Made by a program: the position numbers and the translations under genes
Notes under the pieces: model-generated
Database searches by the model: none
Told to the model about the DNA's origin: nothing
What the model saw: the letters and a program-made list of their open reading frames with translations, nothing else
Assembly (NCBI RefSeq): GCF_903181435.1
Contig: NZ_CAEUHO010000001.1
Coordinates: forward strand, 1,798,001 to 1,862,000
Direction: 5' to 3'
DNA length: 64,000 bases
DNA from: Bacteroides acidifaciens
Lineage (GTDB): Bacteria > Bacteroidota > Bacteroidia > Bacteroidales > Bacteroidaceae
Shown here: piece by piece, positions 42,852 through 52,169 of the stretch
Position numbering within the stretch: the first letter of the stretch is position 1
How the letters are laid out: each line of letters begins with the position of its first letter

Positions 42852-43420
42852 TTTCTTCTACAATTAAGATTATTAATTTTTATTTCCATCGAGCGTATAT
42901 TTATGGCATCAATCGGCTCGCTCACAGCCTCACCGGAATCTGTATAGGCTCCGTATCTGCCATATGAATAGTTTTCTGAATAACTATGTTTCACTTTTTC
43001 GTCATAGTCGCAGTCGAACCGAGAATCTTCATATAATACTTCCAATAAACGTTTATAGATTGGCCGAAGGATATTTTTAAAAGATGTGGTTCTGCGCATC
43101 TCATTGCTCCACTCTTTACAAGAAGAACATGCTATAATTAACGAAACCTTTGCTTTTGAAAAATAATCCGCGTCACCTCTATCCTCACTAATTGGAGTGA
43201 ATAGTGCAACCAACGGAAACTTCCTTTCAGACTGGGCAGAAGACTTACTGTATTCATCTAAAATATCTTTGATATATTGACTGCTACCGAAGATGTAATT
43301 CAACCTTGGGGACTTCACAACTTTAGTTCCCCCTTTCCCATTTGGATAGAGGATTTCAAGCCCTTCTGGAAGTTCCTTTACAATCTCCTCAAACAGTTCT
43401 GTTATATCTAAATCTATCAT
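42848..43420 (-). CDS. Putative head-tail joining / tail terminator protein
   Basis: A 190-aa protein with a gp17/gpU-like layout (DLDITELFEEIVKELPEGLEILYPNGKG, then PLVALFTPISED). It overlaps both neighbours by 4 bp. Role inferred from its place between connector and tail tube. Confidence 0.55.
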   Translation of the reverse strand: MIDLDITELFEEIVKELPEGLEILYPNGKGGTKVVKSPRLNYIFGSSQYIKDILDEYSKSSAQSERKFPLVALFTPISEDRGDADYFSKAKVSLIIACSSCKEWSNEMRRTTSFKNILRPIYKRLLEVLYEDSRFDCDYDEKVKHSYSENYSYGRYGAYTDSGEAVSEPIDAINIRSMEIKINNLNCRRK

Positions 43421-43959
43421 AAATTGAAAGCATTAATTGGGGTCAAAAGATTCTTGGTTATTTTCACATCGAAAGGACAATCATTCGACATAGCCCATTC
43501 AACAAACTGTTTATTCTTCTCTACCATGCTATTCCATGTGCTTACTTGTCTCTTCAAAGGAGCTACATATTCATTAGCACATTTCAAACGGACAAGCCCG
43601 GTTATTGTAGCCTGGGTGTTTGCGTCACGAAGAATATGATAAAAGACATAGTCAGCGAACGGTTCACACAGCTTCTCGCATAATACTGCATATCCGGACT
43701 GGGGGGCTTCCTTCTCTTCTGAAATATCAACTTCATCTGAAGAATCTTCCTTTTCCCGTTCAATAAGCTCCAAATAATCTGTGATAGCTTGGGAAAGAGT
43801 CACACCAACAACATTCCGGAGAAATTCGGGCTGAAATGCCTTAATATACCCATTTATCACCTCATTCACAGCAAGAGATTGGGGCGAAGGCATTTCAGCG
43901 ACCGAAACATTCTCAATATGCCTGGGACCTGACATAAAATATGAAACATCAATCAACAT
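43417..43959 (-). CDS. Putative head-tail connector (adaptor) protein
   Basis: A 180-aa, mostly helical protein (LAVNEVINGYIKAFQPEFLRNVVGVTLSQAITDYLELIE, GYAVLCEKLCEPFADYVFYHILRDANTQATITGLVRLKCANEYVAP). This resembles the DUF6712-type connector proteins of Bacteroidetes phages. An acidic linker is in the middle. Confidence 0.6.
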   Translation of the reverse strand: MLIDVSYFMSGPRHIENVSVAEMPSPQSLAVNEVINGYIKAFQPEFLRNVVGVTLSQAITDYLELIEREKEDSSDEVDISEEKEAPQSGYAVLCEKLCEPFADYVFYHILRDANTQATITGLVRLKCANEYVAPLKRQVSTWNSMVEKNKQFVEWAMSNDCPFDVKITKNLLTPINAFNL

Positions 43960-43967
43960 AGCGATAG

Positions 43968-44390
43968 TTATTTAGAAGTCTTGCCTTTCCCGGTTTTCTT
44001 TTCATCTTCCACGGAAACGGCTTTATCATCTGTAACAGTTACCTCCTTGGCATCTTCCTCTTGCAAATCTTTTGAATCGGCAACCGGAAGATTCTTTTCA
44101 TCAGAAGGCACCTGTACTTCAAGTTCTGCAATGCGAGCTTTCATTGTTTCACGCTCTTCTGTCAGTTCAACAATTGTCTTATCTTTCTCTGCAATGGATG
44201 CAGTAAGCCTGCCAATCTCTTCATTTTTCTCTGCAAGCATACATTCCAATGTCTTTCGGGCATCTTCTTCTGTAACAAGACCACATTCGGAAATAGGGAT
44301 GAGTTGAATCATCCCTCTATTAATCCGAATGCGTTGCTCTTTAAGCACATTGGTTACATCCTTATCGTTACCTCTAAGTATGTAATCCAT
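43968..44390 (-). CDS. Head-region coiled-coil protein, 140 aa
   Basis: A long predicted coiled coil (MLAEKNEEIGRLTASIAEKDKTIVELTEERETMKARIAELEVQV) with an acidic, lysine-ending tail. It lies 4 bp after the capsid stop. It could be a capsid accessory or decoration protein. No family recognised. Confidence 0.55.
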   Translation of the reverse strand: MDYILRGNDKDVTNVLKEQRIRINRGMIQLIPISECGLVTEEDARKTLECMLAEKNEEIGRLTASIAEKDKTIVELTEERETMKARIAELEVQVPSDEKNLPVADSKDLQEEDAKEVTVTDDKAVSVEDEKKTGKGKTSK

Positions 44391-44394
44391 AATC

Positions 44395-45972
44395 CTACGC
44401 TTTAGTTATTGCAGTCTTCAATGCGGCCAAATCCCCATAAGCGAAAGCCCACGGCATATAAATCGGGAAGATAACTTCTTCTTGTGCCATCAGCACAACC
44501 TCATTGCAAAGCTTGGTCTCCACATCTTCAGCCCATTCAAGTGTCAAAGTGGTATAATCAACCAAATTTGCGGCTTGGTTAAAGTCACCTAAAAGATACT
44601 TACCTGGAAGAATACCACCATACTCGATAATCGGACGACCGGCAATATATTTCACCCCATCAACCATTTTAACGATACCAAGATTACGTCCTGTCGTATC
44701 TTTCTCTGATTCCATACCGTTAACAGTCATTGGATTAAGAATAATAGCATTCGGAAAATACTGGGCATATGTCATTGCGGCGAAAGCTGTTTTCACTACA
44801 TCTTCAGAGTTGGGTTCCTCAATGTTCTTAAAGCCGGCTTCATGAACACTGAATGTCATTTTATCCGTAGCCGTTTCAGCACCGGAGAACGCGACACCAG
44901 GAATAAGGATACGACCATCTTCCATTTTCACAAGAGCGTGTGTTTTGTTCAGTTCTGTAAGAACAGCGGCACCAGCGAACGTGATGCTCATTCCATCAAG
45001 TATCAAATCCTGTGGTTCTGCAAACTCTACAATCACATCCTTATCACCGTTATATCCGGTAATAGCTTTTACAGCACCAGCGGCACCTGTAACAATGGCT
45101 GTACTGATAATCTTCTCTACAGAAGTCACCCCAGTATTATTAATAATACCAAGCAAATTCTCACCATTACCGTCACCAAACAAGATGTTCCAGTCTTCTG
45201 CCATCCAAACAGCTTCAGGAAGCATGTTCAAGATGTAGGAACGAATGTACACTCTTGATTTCAACATACGTTTTGAGATACGGATATGAGTACCAAGGCG
45301 CTTAGTTCCTGTCTGTATCTCTTTTACCTTGATGCTTGATTCAGGCAAACGCCCATTCTCTGTTACAAAACGGGCATTGCGGTTGAAAGCATATACTTGT
45401 GCATAGGCAAGTTGAGGGTATGCAGGATCAGCAGTCAACGTCGTTAATACATCACGCATATGCAACTTTTTGTTGGCAACCTGAGTCACAACACGTTTCT
45501 GTTGTTGAGTAATCAACAAATCACCGGTGTAATTGTCAGTCATGGAAACGACATCTTTCAAGGAGAAGCCGTCAAATTCTCCTGATTTGCGTGTTTTTCC
45601 TTCTGCGAAATCTCTGAATTTTTCAGAATCAAGCATCTCGTTCAACTTCTCATCGAACTTGTTGATAGTATCCATAGAAAGACCTTTCTGCTTCATTTTC
45701 TCGATACTTTCACCTAGAGTTTTAACTTGTTCTACAAGTTGCTCGTTGTCCTTTACCAATTGCTGGAACTTTTCTCCATCATAGGCTTTCAATAGATTAT
45801 TGATGTCACCAAACTGTTTCGTTACCTCCTCCGGTGAGGCAAATCCTTCAAGTGACTTGTTAACTACTTCACACATCATGCCGACAATGTTTTCCATGAA
45901 TGTTTTCTGTTCTGCCGGCAGACCGTCCGTTTTCAGATTAAAATCTGATACTGTAAATTTTCTAATTGGCAT
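44395..45972 (-). CDS. Phage major capsid protein, HK97 fold
   Basis: A 525-aa protein. The N-terminal coiled delta domain (about 30-120, FQQLVKDNEQLVEQVKTLGESIEKMKQKGLSMD) is removed by the protease in this family. The mature part starts near LLITQQQKRVVTQV, with LRFVTENGRLPESS-like and IRISKRMLKSRVYIRSYILNMLPEAVWMAEDWNILFGDGNGENLLGI stretches typical of HK97 coats, and ends with VVLMAQEEVIFPIYMPWAFAYGDL. Directly downstream of the prohead protease. Confidence 0.88.
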   Translation of the reverse strand: MPIRKFTVSDFNLKTDGLPAEQKTFMENIVGMMCEVVNKSLEGFASPEEVTKQFGDINNLLKAYDGEKFQQLVKDNEQLVEQVKTLGESIEKMKQKGLSMDTINKFDEKLNEMLDSEKFRDFAEGKTRKSGEFDGFSLKDVVSMTDNYTGDLLITQQQKRVVTQVANKKLHMRDVLTTLTADPAYPQLAYAQVYAFNRNARFVTENGRLPESSIKVKEIQTGTKRLGTHIRISKRMLKSRVYIRSYILNMLPEAVWMAEDWNILFGDGNGENLLGIINNTGVTSVEKIISTAIVTGAAGAVKAITGYNGDKDVIVEFAEPQDLILDGMSITFAGAAVLTELNKTHALVKMEDGRILIPGVAFSGAETATDKMTFSVHEAGFKNIEEPNSEDVVKTAFAAMTYAQYFPNAIILNPMTVNGMESEKDTTGRNLGIVKMVDGVKYIAGRPIIEYGGILPGKYLLGDFNQAANLVDYTTLTLEWAEDVETKLCNEVVLMAQEEVIFPIYMPWAFAYGDLAALKTAITKA

Positions 45973-45989
45973 AAAATTTAAATTTTAAG

Positions 45990-47060
45990 TTATTTATTCT
46001 CGAAACAGCTATTCAAACTCTTGAAATCGAGTAAAGTGCCATTATCAGCGGCTTTAATCGTTACTTCATCGTTCCCATTTTCCCCGTCATTCTTTTCTTG
46101 AGTGTCAACAGACGGCTCATTTTTTCCGGTGGTATTTTCAGAAGTGTTTTGCAGAATAGCATTCGAACGATATACTTTTCCCCAACAGTGGGGACATCTT
46201 ACATAATTCATAAGGTCTTGTAGACCCTTTTGAGTAAATTCTTTCTTTTCTGATTTGACAGAATCAATAAGAGAAATTACTTGGGTTCTAATCTCCGGAG
46301 TGAGCTTCTCCATTTCTTCCCTTACAATGTCCTGTGTTATCCATCTCTGATAATCAGCAGCATAATCTAATACCTGTTGGGCAAAGGTATGCTCTGTTTC
46401 TGCATCATAATCAAATTGATAACCACAATGAGGACATGAGACAACGGCACCACCGTTGAGGCTCTTCAGTAATAAACTTAATTCCATATCGTATCCTTTT
46501 AAACGTTCATCACTATATCCATGCTGCAAGAACGCTTTCCGGACGAAATCAACAGCTTCCTTTACCTGGTCAGCAGTAGCAGACTTGATATTCACAAGGA
46601 ACGTCTGTGGATTACTCCCCCAACTTGTCAATGTTGAATATTCCATCATACGCCATTCAAGCACCTTACAAGGATCGATAGAATCCCTTTTGATGGCTTT
46701 TACTCCGATAGAGTGTTCTAGGGTTCTTCCATTCTCTGCAAACAGCTTATAATCAGCTAACGTATCACGGCCAATCTGTTTTTCAAGATTTAACTGACCG
46801 ACCATAACCAAATTACCTTCTGTTTCCTTACCACTCAACGGAACACCTAACAACTGGTCTGTACGATGATTCAGGAACCAACGCATCCGACCAATATTTT
46901 CTTTCAATGTCTTATTGAATGAGCCAGGCATAGATATGTCATTTTGTGAGTCCTTCACACCGATACCGTTCACCGCAACGGTAACGATACCCTTCTCATC
47001 AACATCATTTGCCTTTGTCTTGTACTGAAGGCTTTTGATTTTCTCTTCCATCTTTTTCAT
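45990..47060 (-). CDS. HK97-family prohead protease with Cys-rich C-terminal extension
   Basis: Serine protease that matures the capsid. The His is in LNHRTDQLLG (about 65) and the Ser in LEHSIGVKAI (about 117). The core ends near residue 165; a C-terminal part of about 190 aa follows with two CPHC zinc-ribbon-like knuckles (SCPHCGYQF, RCPHCWGKVY) and an acidic tail. Such extensions may act as scaffold. ATG 47060 is preferred over the GTG at 47066. The start overlaps the portal gene by 56 bp. Confidence 0.85.
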   Translation of the reverse strand: MKKMEEKIKSLQYKTKANDVDEKGIVTVAVNGIGVKDSQNDISMPGSFNKTLKENIGRMRWFLNHRTDQLLGVPLSGKETEGNLVMVGQLNLEKQIGRDTLADYKLFAENGRTLEHSIGVKAIKRDSIDPCKVLEWRMMEYSTLTSWGSNPQTFLVNIKSATADQVKEAVDFVRKAFLQHGYSDERLKGYDMELSLLLKSLNGGAVVSCPHCGYQFDYDAETEHTFAQQVLDYAADYQRWITQDIVREEMEKLTPEIRTQVISLIDSVKSEKKEFTQKGLQDLMNYVRCPHCWGKVYRSNAILQNTSENTTGKNEPSVDTQEKNDGENGNDEVTIKAADNGTLLDFKSLNSCFENK

Positions 47061-48450
47061 CTCCACTTTTAGTGTTAAAAACTCGATTTACTTTATCCAG
47101 TTCCTCATCTGACATATCAAATTTCAATTTGTCAAACAAGGGATTTTCTATCATACTTTCGCCTATTTGGGCACGCCAGTCATTGAGTGTTATAAGCCCA
47201 CATGAGAATTGTTCACGACAACGTTTATTTATATTTGTCTTTACGTCTTCGGATTCTTTCAATCCTTCCTGCAAACAATCAACATCAGAGAAATCACAAT
47301 CCAAATAATATCCCCCTCCTTCAAGACCAAGGAAAGCTGTAAAATCCTTGCAGAATTGTTTGGCCATAGGAATAACAGTTGAACAATATACGCTCTTTTC
47401 AGCAGTAGCCTGATTGCTAAATGTGGACTGGTCTTTTCGCGGAACAAGAACGGCAGGGATGCCGTATGCCCCTGCAATATTTATTGCATCAGCCAAAGTC
47501 TCTTCAAACGGCTGTAACTCTGCAATAGAAAGATTAGTACGAACAAAGTCAATGTCTGCATCTGAAATACCATAAGGTACCTGGCCCTTCCTTACACCAT
47601 ACTTCTCAAAATTTTGCTTCAAAAGCTGTTCCTTTTCATCGTCAGTCAACGCTATTGAACCGGTAGCATCAGTTTTCTTACTTACAATAAAGCCCAATCC
47701 ACCCCGCTTTACATAAATCACATTTCTAGCTTCATATACAGCTATTAGATTTGACATTGGCTTATTTTGGGAAGCAAGACGACTTTTGGACTTCAAGAAC
47801 ATAGCCCCTGAATAGAACTCTGCACTTCCGTCTCTATCATGCCATATTTGGTATGGAGGAATTTCCAAACTACCATTCCAACCATACTCCAAACGATAGC
47901 TACGAATAATATCTTCTGTTTGGGCAATGCCAAACAATGGTATATTCCCGTAAACAGGTTCTACAATAGTCTTATCAGAAGGTAGCACCCAATAATTATC
48001 GCAATATCTCCATTTTTCAGCTGTAGAAAAGACATCAGGCATAGCGGCACGAATAAAGCTATTCCCTGTACACAATTTATAAATATGGTGCTGATAAATC
48101 AATTCTTTCCAACGCATCAAACAATTAGGACGACTAAGTATGCCATTCATTCGTTTATTCGCCCATACTATACTGTCATCCTTAGTTTTCTTCAATTGAA
48201 AATTAGCACCTGCAATTCGCGATGCAATATAATCGATCGGGAAAAAGACTTCAGGTATCGTACTGAATAGCGTTAGATAGTTACTGCCCGCTACAATAGG
48301 ACTAGTAAGGTCCTCAATGTATGCAACTGACCATTTTTCAGCCTTGCCACTTTGAGTATCTATATCCTTATTTTCAGATGAAGTAACTATTTCAACTTCA
48401 CCTTTAGTCTTAGATTTCTTTCCAAATAGATTATCAAAAAAAATATTCAT
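47005..48450 (-). CDS. Phage portal protein, HK97 family
   Basis: Dodecameric ring through which DNA enters the head, 481 aa. Family features: YIASRIAGANFQLKKT, the RPNCLMRWKELIYQHHIYKLCTGNSFIRAA region, SNLIAVYEARNVIYVKRGGLGFI and the C-terminal EGLKESEDVKTNINKRCREQFSCGLITLNDWRAQIG. It lies 126 bp after the terminase stop. Confidence 0.88.
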   Translation of the reverse strand: MNIFFDNLFGKKSKTKGEVEIVTSSENKDIDTQSGKAEKWSVAYIEDLTSPIVAGSNYLTLFSTIPEVFFPIDYIASRIAGANFQLKKTKDDSIVWANKRMNGILSRPNCLMRWKELIYQHHIYKLCTGNSFIRAAMPDVFSTAEKWRYCDNYWVLPSDKTIVEPVYGNIPLFGIAQTEDIIRSYRLEYGWNGSLEIPPYQIWHDRDGSAEFYSGAMFLKSKSRLASQNKPMSNLIAVYEARNVIYVKRGGLGFIVSKKTDATGSIALTDDEKEQLLKQNFEKYGVRKGQVPYGISDADIDFVRTNLSIAELQPFEETLADAINIAGAYGIPAVLVPRKDQSTFSNQATAEKSVYCSTVIPMAKQFCKDFTAFLGLEGGGYYLDCDFSDVDCLQEGLKESEDVKTNINKRCREQFSCGLITLNDWRAQIGESMIENPLFDKLKFDMSDEELDKVNRVFNTKSGDEKDGRENQKPSVQDKGK

Positions 48451-48576
48451 TGGGTTCCTTTTTGAGCAAAACTAAGTAAAAAGGAAAACCGTTTTCCAAA
48501 ACACTAAAATCTTGAAATTACGAAAACATAATATCAACAATACAACATCCTTATTTTCAATCACATATAACGCAAT

Positions 48577-51561
48577 TCAATTCAAACCTAATTTTACAAC
48601 GAACTGTACTAGCCCACTCAAAACAGCACTGGCCTCTTTTGTTTCACTATCTTTATTATAGTCCATCAGATTATTCATGAAGGCAACATATTCCGTATCA
48701 GATTCTACTTTTGATGCAGAAAAAAGAATACTATTTTTCACATAATCAGATGTTGCAGCAATACGCTTATCTACATCCGGAAACTCTTTCATTACACGAA
48801 TCTCCTTGTTTGTACTAGAACGGAGTTCCCGGATAAAAGGGAAATAAGCATCTGTACATTCAATTACACATGAATCAGATTCATGGGACAAAATAGAAGA
48901 ACGTATATCTTCTGTTGAAGTAGTATCCATAAATACGACATCAACAACATGCCATTTATTTCCACATCTAAACGCTTGTATAAGGACAAATTTCCCATTA
49001 ACATTCGGCATCACATATAGAATCTTCTTAGTGTATTTACATTCGGTATCTGGATTGAAGAAATTAATAGTGCCATTACAAGCATACAAGTTCCTTTTTC
49101 GCCGGTTACTAAACTCTATATACTGCTCACTACACAAATCCACAACGACATATCGGAACGTATCGCAATTATGAACCAATACACCATTGGCAAAGAAACG
49201 ATGCGATACTGTCGAAATATCATAAAGGTCAGCTATTCCTCCGATTCTTAGCAATACATTTCCGTGAACAAAAGATCTTCTTAGAATATTTATTGATAAT
49301 AAATTTAGTCCCACAAATTGGACAAATACGTTCTTCATTGTCCACTCCCGATAATCTACGCCATTGGCTTTTGCAATTGTTAGAACAAAATTTTGGAGCT
49401 CCGATACTGCGCGACGTATATACTTTCCCACAAACTTGACAAACATATTCTCTATACTTCCTATTTTCCATCTGCCTTTTCGCTTTCTTTGAGTGCCATT
49501 CACGTCCTGCGTCAGACTTATGCCATTCTGTTGCTTTGTCTCTGTTGTTATCCAACCCCTCTTTAATTTTCTTCCACTGATGTTCCGTATAATTGTCTGT
49601 ATGAAGTTTTTCATGTTCAGAGGCAAGCATAAGAGCAAAGTTATCAATTGAATTATGGTTGTAATCACCATCAATATGGTGAACGCAATAGTCTTGAGGT
49701 ATTTCGCCACACTCACATAACCACATATACCGATGAAGGCTTTCTTTTCTCCATTTTCCATTTTCCTTAACCCATCCCTTAAAGTACTTGCTATCGCTTT
49801 CACGTTCACTATTTGGGTAACGAATAAATCTAAAACCGTTATATTCGACAATTTCTTTTTCCATACTTTCTCATTTTCTTTTACGATTATTTCATCTCCG
49901 ACTTTCAATTCACAAACTGGTACAAAACCTCGTTGAGTATAAACCGGATGATCAATAGTACACTTAATTATATTATCACATAAAGTTAATAAAAAATACC
50001 GAGATTTCCTACTAGTACACAATGAATTATATACATCAGATTCCCCATTTTCAATAATAACCTTATCCCCCTTCTTTATTTCTGAAATAGGAATATCTCC
50101 ATGTGTTGTACTAACTAAAGTATCACTAGTAAAACATAAATGCCCGTGCTCCTCATAAGTCTGCAAGGTAGTTTTATTCTTGACCTTGGTTTTAAGAATG
50201 GCACCGTTAGCATCTTTCTGTACGCTCATGTAGTCCTCAATAGATACCGAACATGATTCGTCAATGTATATCTCTATACCGGGAACTGTACAATCAAAAA
50301 TGGCATTAATAAACTCACCGGTCATCGCTACACTCGGATTCTTGTTGCCTACCTTATCTTCAATCTCGAACCCTTCTTTTTGCAATGTATCTATGAATAA
50401 GTCCATCCAAGAACGTTTTTCATCATCAATGCTATTGGCCGCCTTTGTTGAGGCATCCCCGTGTAGGTAGACTTTATCACTATACCTGATATCTTTCAGA
50501 TACTTGGCTACAAGTTTAGAGGACTTCTTTACTGTATTGTTAGGACTTTCGGCGCATGTCTCATGGAACTGCCAAACCTTGATACCGGTAGTGAAATCTA
50601 CTTGCCAGTACGACACACTGATATATGGCAGTACGTTATTATCTACTGATATATGAATAGGCAGGTCCGGGATATATTTATGTTCACCGGAATGTTTGCC
50701 ACGATTGAAAGAACCGAAGAACTCGCTACCGGTACGAATGACACCCCATTCTCCCAATGCGTACACATTGTAATAGTCCGGGTCGTGAACTCTATCATAC
50801 TCAAAATCGGCAACACATTGCTCATCATAGAAACCATACGTACCGTCAGGACTACCGACAACCCAAAAATTATTCAAATAGGTAGATTGGATAATAACTG
50901 TATTAGGTGCCTGTTCCTCGATTTGCTTAGTACGAAGATTAAGTATTTGCCTGGGTGCGTTCTTTCTTACGGATTTGACCTTGGTAAGTTCTTCCGGCAA
51001 CTCTTTGCCGGCAATGGTAACCGTCATCGGTACATCATGCCATTTGTCTTTATCAATGAACTCTTTCTTTATCCAGTGGCTTTCACTGATCGGATTAAAG
51101 GTACAAATAATTTGCTGCCCTTTCTTACCACGCAAACGCTTACGTAGCTGCTTGAAATCCGGATGCTCGAACTCTGACCATTCCTCTAACTGAACTCGCT
51201 TATAATTGGAGATACCTTTTATCTTTTCCGGATCGTCAAGACCGGAAAAATCTATCTTCGCACCATTAACCAGACACTTAATAGTATTCTGTTGGAACTT
51301 GAACAAATGGGATATGCCAAGACCGGCCGCAGCGACTTTATAATCTTCATAAATGGTTTTGAGAATAGAAGCTCCTACTTTACGCATGACAAGAGTGTTC
51401 TCACCATCCTGTAATGTCTGTATCAGTATTGTTTGTGCCACACTATACGACTTACCGGAAGATGAACCTCCATAGAGAATGATAAAACGGATAGTCTCAT
51501 CATTCAAGTACTTCAATAGATAGAATCCGTTAGGATTTAGCTTCTTATAATTTATAACCAT
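48577..51561 (-). CDS. Terminase large subunit interrupted by an intein
   Basis: DNA-packaging motor and nuclease. The ATPase has Walker A GGSSSGKS (31-38) and Walker B VQLEEWSE (123-130). The RNase-H-like nuclease has Asp in ISVDNN, Asp in LHGDAST and the DTFRYVV motif after the intein. Residues 476-798 are an intein that splits HGHL from CDTFRY, one residue before a conserved nuclease Asp. Without it the protein is 671 aa, longer than most terminases, because of a C-terminal domain (about 190 aa after the splice site) with a second RNase-H-like look. The whole 994-codon frame has no stop. Confidence 0.92.
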   Translation of the reverse strand: MVINYKKLNPNGFYLLKYLNDETIRFIILYGGSSSGKSYSVAQTILIQTLQDGENTLVMRKVGASILKTIYEDYKVAAAGLGISHLFKFQQNTIKCLVNGAKIDFSGLDDPEKIKGISNYKRVQLEEWSEFEHPDFKQLRKRLRGKKGQQIICTFNPISESHWIKKEFIDKDKWHDVPMTVTIAGKELPEELTKVKSVRKNAPRQILNLRTKQIEEQAPNTVIIQSTYLNNFWVVGSPDGTYGFYDEQCVADFEYDRVHDPDYYNVYALGEWGVIRTGSEFFGSFNRGKHSGEHKYIPDLPIHISVDNNVLPYISVSYWQVDFTTGIKVWQFHETCAESPNNTVKKSSKLVAKYLKDIRYSDKVYLHGDASTKAANSIDDEKRSWMDLFIDTLQKEGFEIEDKVGNKNPSVAMTGEFINAIFDCTVPGIEIYIDESCSVSIEDYMSVQKDANGAILKTKVKNKTTLQTYEEHGHLCFTSDTLVSTTHGDIPISEIKKGDKVIIENGESDVYNSLCTSRKSRYFLLTLCDNIIKCTIDHPVYTQRGFVPVCELKVGDEIIVKENEKVWKKKLSNITVLDLFVTQIVNVKAIASTLRDGLRKMENGEKKAFIGICGYVSVAKYLKTIAFTILMVITTIIQLITLLLCLPLNMKNFIQTIIRNISGRKLKRGWITTETKQQNGISLTQDVNGTQRKRKGRWKIGSIENMFVKFVGKYIRRAVSELQNFVLTIAKANGVDYREWTMKNVFVQFVGLNLLSINILRRSFVHGNVLLRIGGIADLYDISTVSHRFFANGVLVHNCDTFRYVVVDLCSEQYIEFSNRRKRNLYACNGTINFFNPDTECKYTKKILYVMPNVNGKFVLIQAFRCGNKWHVVDVVFMDTTSTEDIRSSILSHESDSCVIECTDAYFPFIRELRSSTNKEIRVMKEFPDVDKRIAATSDYVKNSILFSASKVESDTEYVAFMNNLMDYNKDSETKEASAVLSGLVQFVVKLGLN
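49168..50136 (-). other. Intein (Hint domain) coding segment in the terminase gene
   Basis: A 323-residue insertion. Block A starts with Cys1 (CFTSDTLVSTTHGDIPISEI); block B has the TxxH motif in CTIDHPVYT with GFVPVCELKVGDEI; block F is DLYDISTVSHRFFANG; block G ends VLVHN followed by Cys+1. All residues for protein splicing are present: Cys1, block B Thr and His, penultimate His, terminal Asn, Cys+1. The stretch between B and F, where homing endonucleases normally lie in frame, is here the out-of-frame reading of an HNH gene (49229-49864). Confidence 0.9.
49229..49864 (-). CDS. HNH homing endonuclease gene nested out of frame inside the intein
   Basis: A 211-aa protein in the -1 frame relative to the terminase. 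Its ATG lies in GTATGG just after the N-terminal Hint part and its TGA in AGCTGAC just before block F. The start MEKEIVEYNGFRFIRYPNSE and the body (KGWVKENGKWRKESLHRYMWLCE, then CVHHIDGDYNHNSIDNFALMLASEHEKLH) are a typical free-standing HNH_3 nuclease. Two Cys4 knuckles (CQVCG...CSNNC and CPICG...CSRKC) follow, likely for DNA binding. It would cut intein-less terminase genes and so spread the intein. Confidence 0.88.
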   Translation of the reverse strand: MEKEIVEYNGFRFIRYPNSERESDSKYFKGWVKENGKWRKESLHRYMWLCECGEIPQDYCVHHIDGDYNHNSIDNFALMLASEHEKLHTDNYTEHQWKKIKEGLDNNRDKATEWHKSDAGREWHSKKAKRQMENRKYREYVCQVCGKVYTSRSIGAPKFCSNNCKSQWRRLSGVDNEERICPICGTKFIINKYSKKIFCSRKCIAKNRRNS

Positions 51562-51622
51562 ATTGTTCTAAAAGTAAGGTTTCTCCGTAGGGTGAATACT
51601 AGATTTTGCAGTTCAAATTGTT

Positions 51623-52168
51623 CTATTCTTCCGAATCCTCATTATCTTCAAATCCGATACGAAGTTCACCGACTTTATTTCCGTCTCCACCTTTGATGTT
51701 GACATTCTTATCGGCTTCCCATCCATTCCAGGCACCAAGAATCCGGGCGGCTTCTGTCTTGCCGTTGAACTCATAATTAACCACTCCTCTATTATTCTGA
51801 ATCTTCTTCAACGCATTACGGGCGCGCTTTGGAAGTTGGGACGGACTTCTCATCTTTGTTTTCCCGGTAACAGGGTCTACATAATGTAAATCATCGGGAT
51901 CAGCGAGTACAATATCCATTAATACCTTCTCGACCGTTTTCCTCTCTACTTCAGTCTCTTTCGCCCTCTGTTGCTTAATCTCACTTATCCTTGCACTAAC
52001 CTTGCTATTGGCTAACAATCTGCTAGCAGCACTCCAAATCGTTTCAGGTTTCATCTTTGACGCATCATAAGACATCCTATATGCTTCACTAGCATTACCT
52101 TCTGTATCAACGTAGTATTTACAGAATTTCTCTTGCTTGAATGTTAATGGTTTCTCTTGCTTTCCCAT
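51623..52168 (-). CDS. Terminase small subunit
   Basis: Recognises phage DNA for packaging. Terminase_2-type protein of 181 aa: LTFKQEKFCKYYVDTEGNASEAYRMSYDASKMKPETIWSAASRLLANSKVSARISEIKQ gives the N-terminal DNA-binding part, followed by EKVLMDIVLADPDDL and a helical oligomerisation part. It ends with an acidic tail. 61 bp before the large subunit. Confidence 0.88.
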   Translation of the reverse strand: MGKQEKPLTFKQEKFCKYYVDTEGNASEAYRMSYDASKMKPETIWSAASRLLANSKVSARISEIKQQRAKETEVERKTVEKVLMDIVLADPDDLHYVDPVTGKTKMRSPSQLPKRARNALKKIQNNRGVVNYEFNGKTEAARILGAWNGWEADKNVNIKGGDGNKVGELRIGFEDNEDSEE

Positions 52169-52169
52169 A

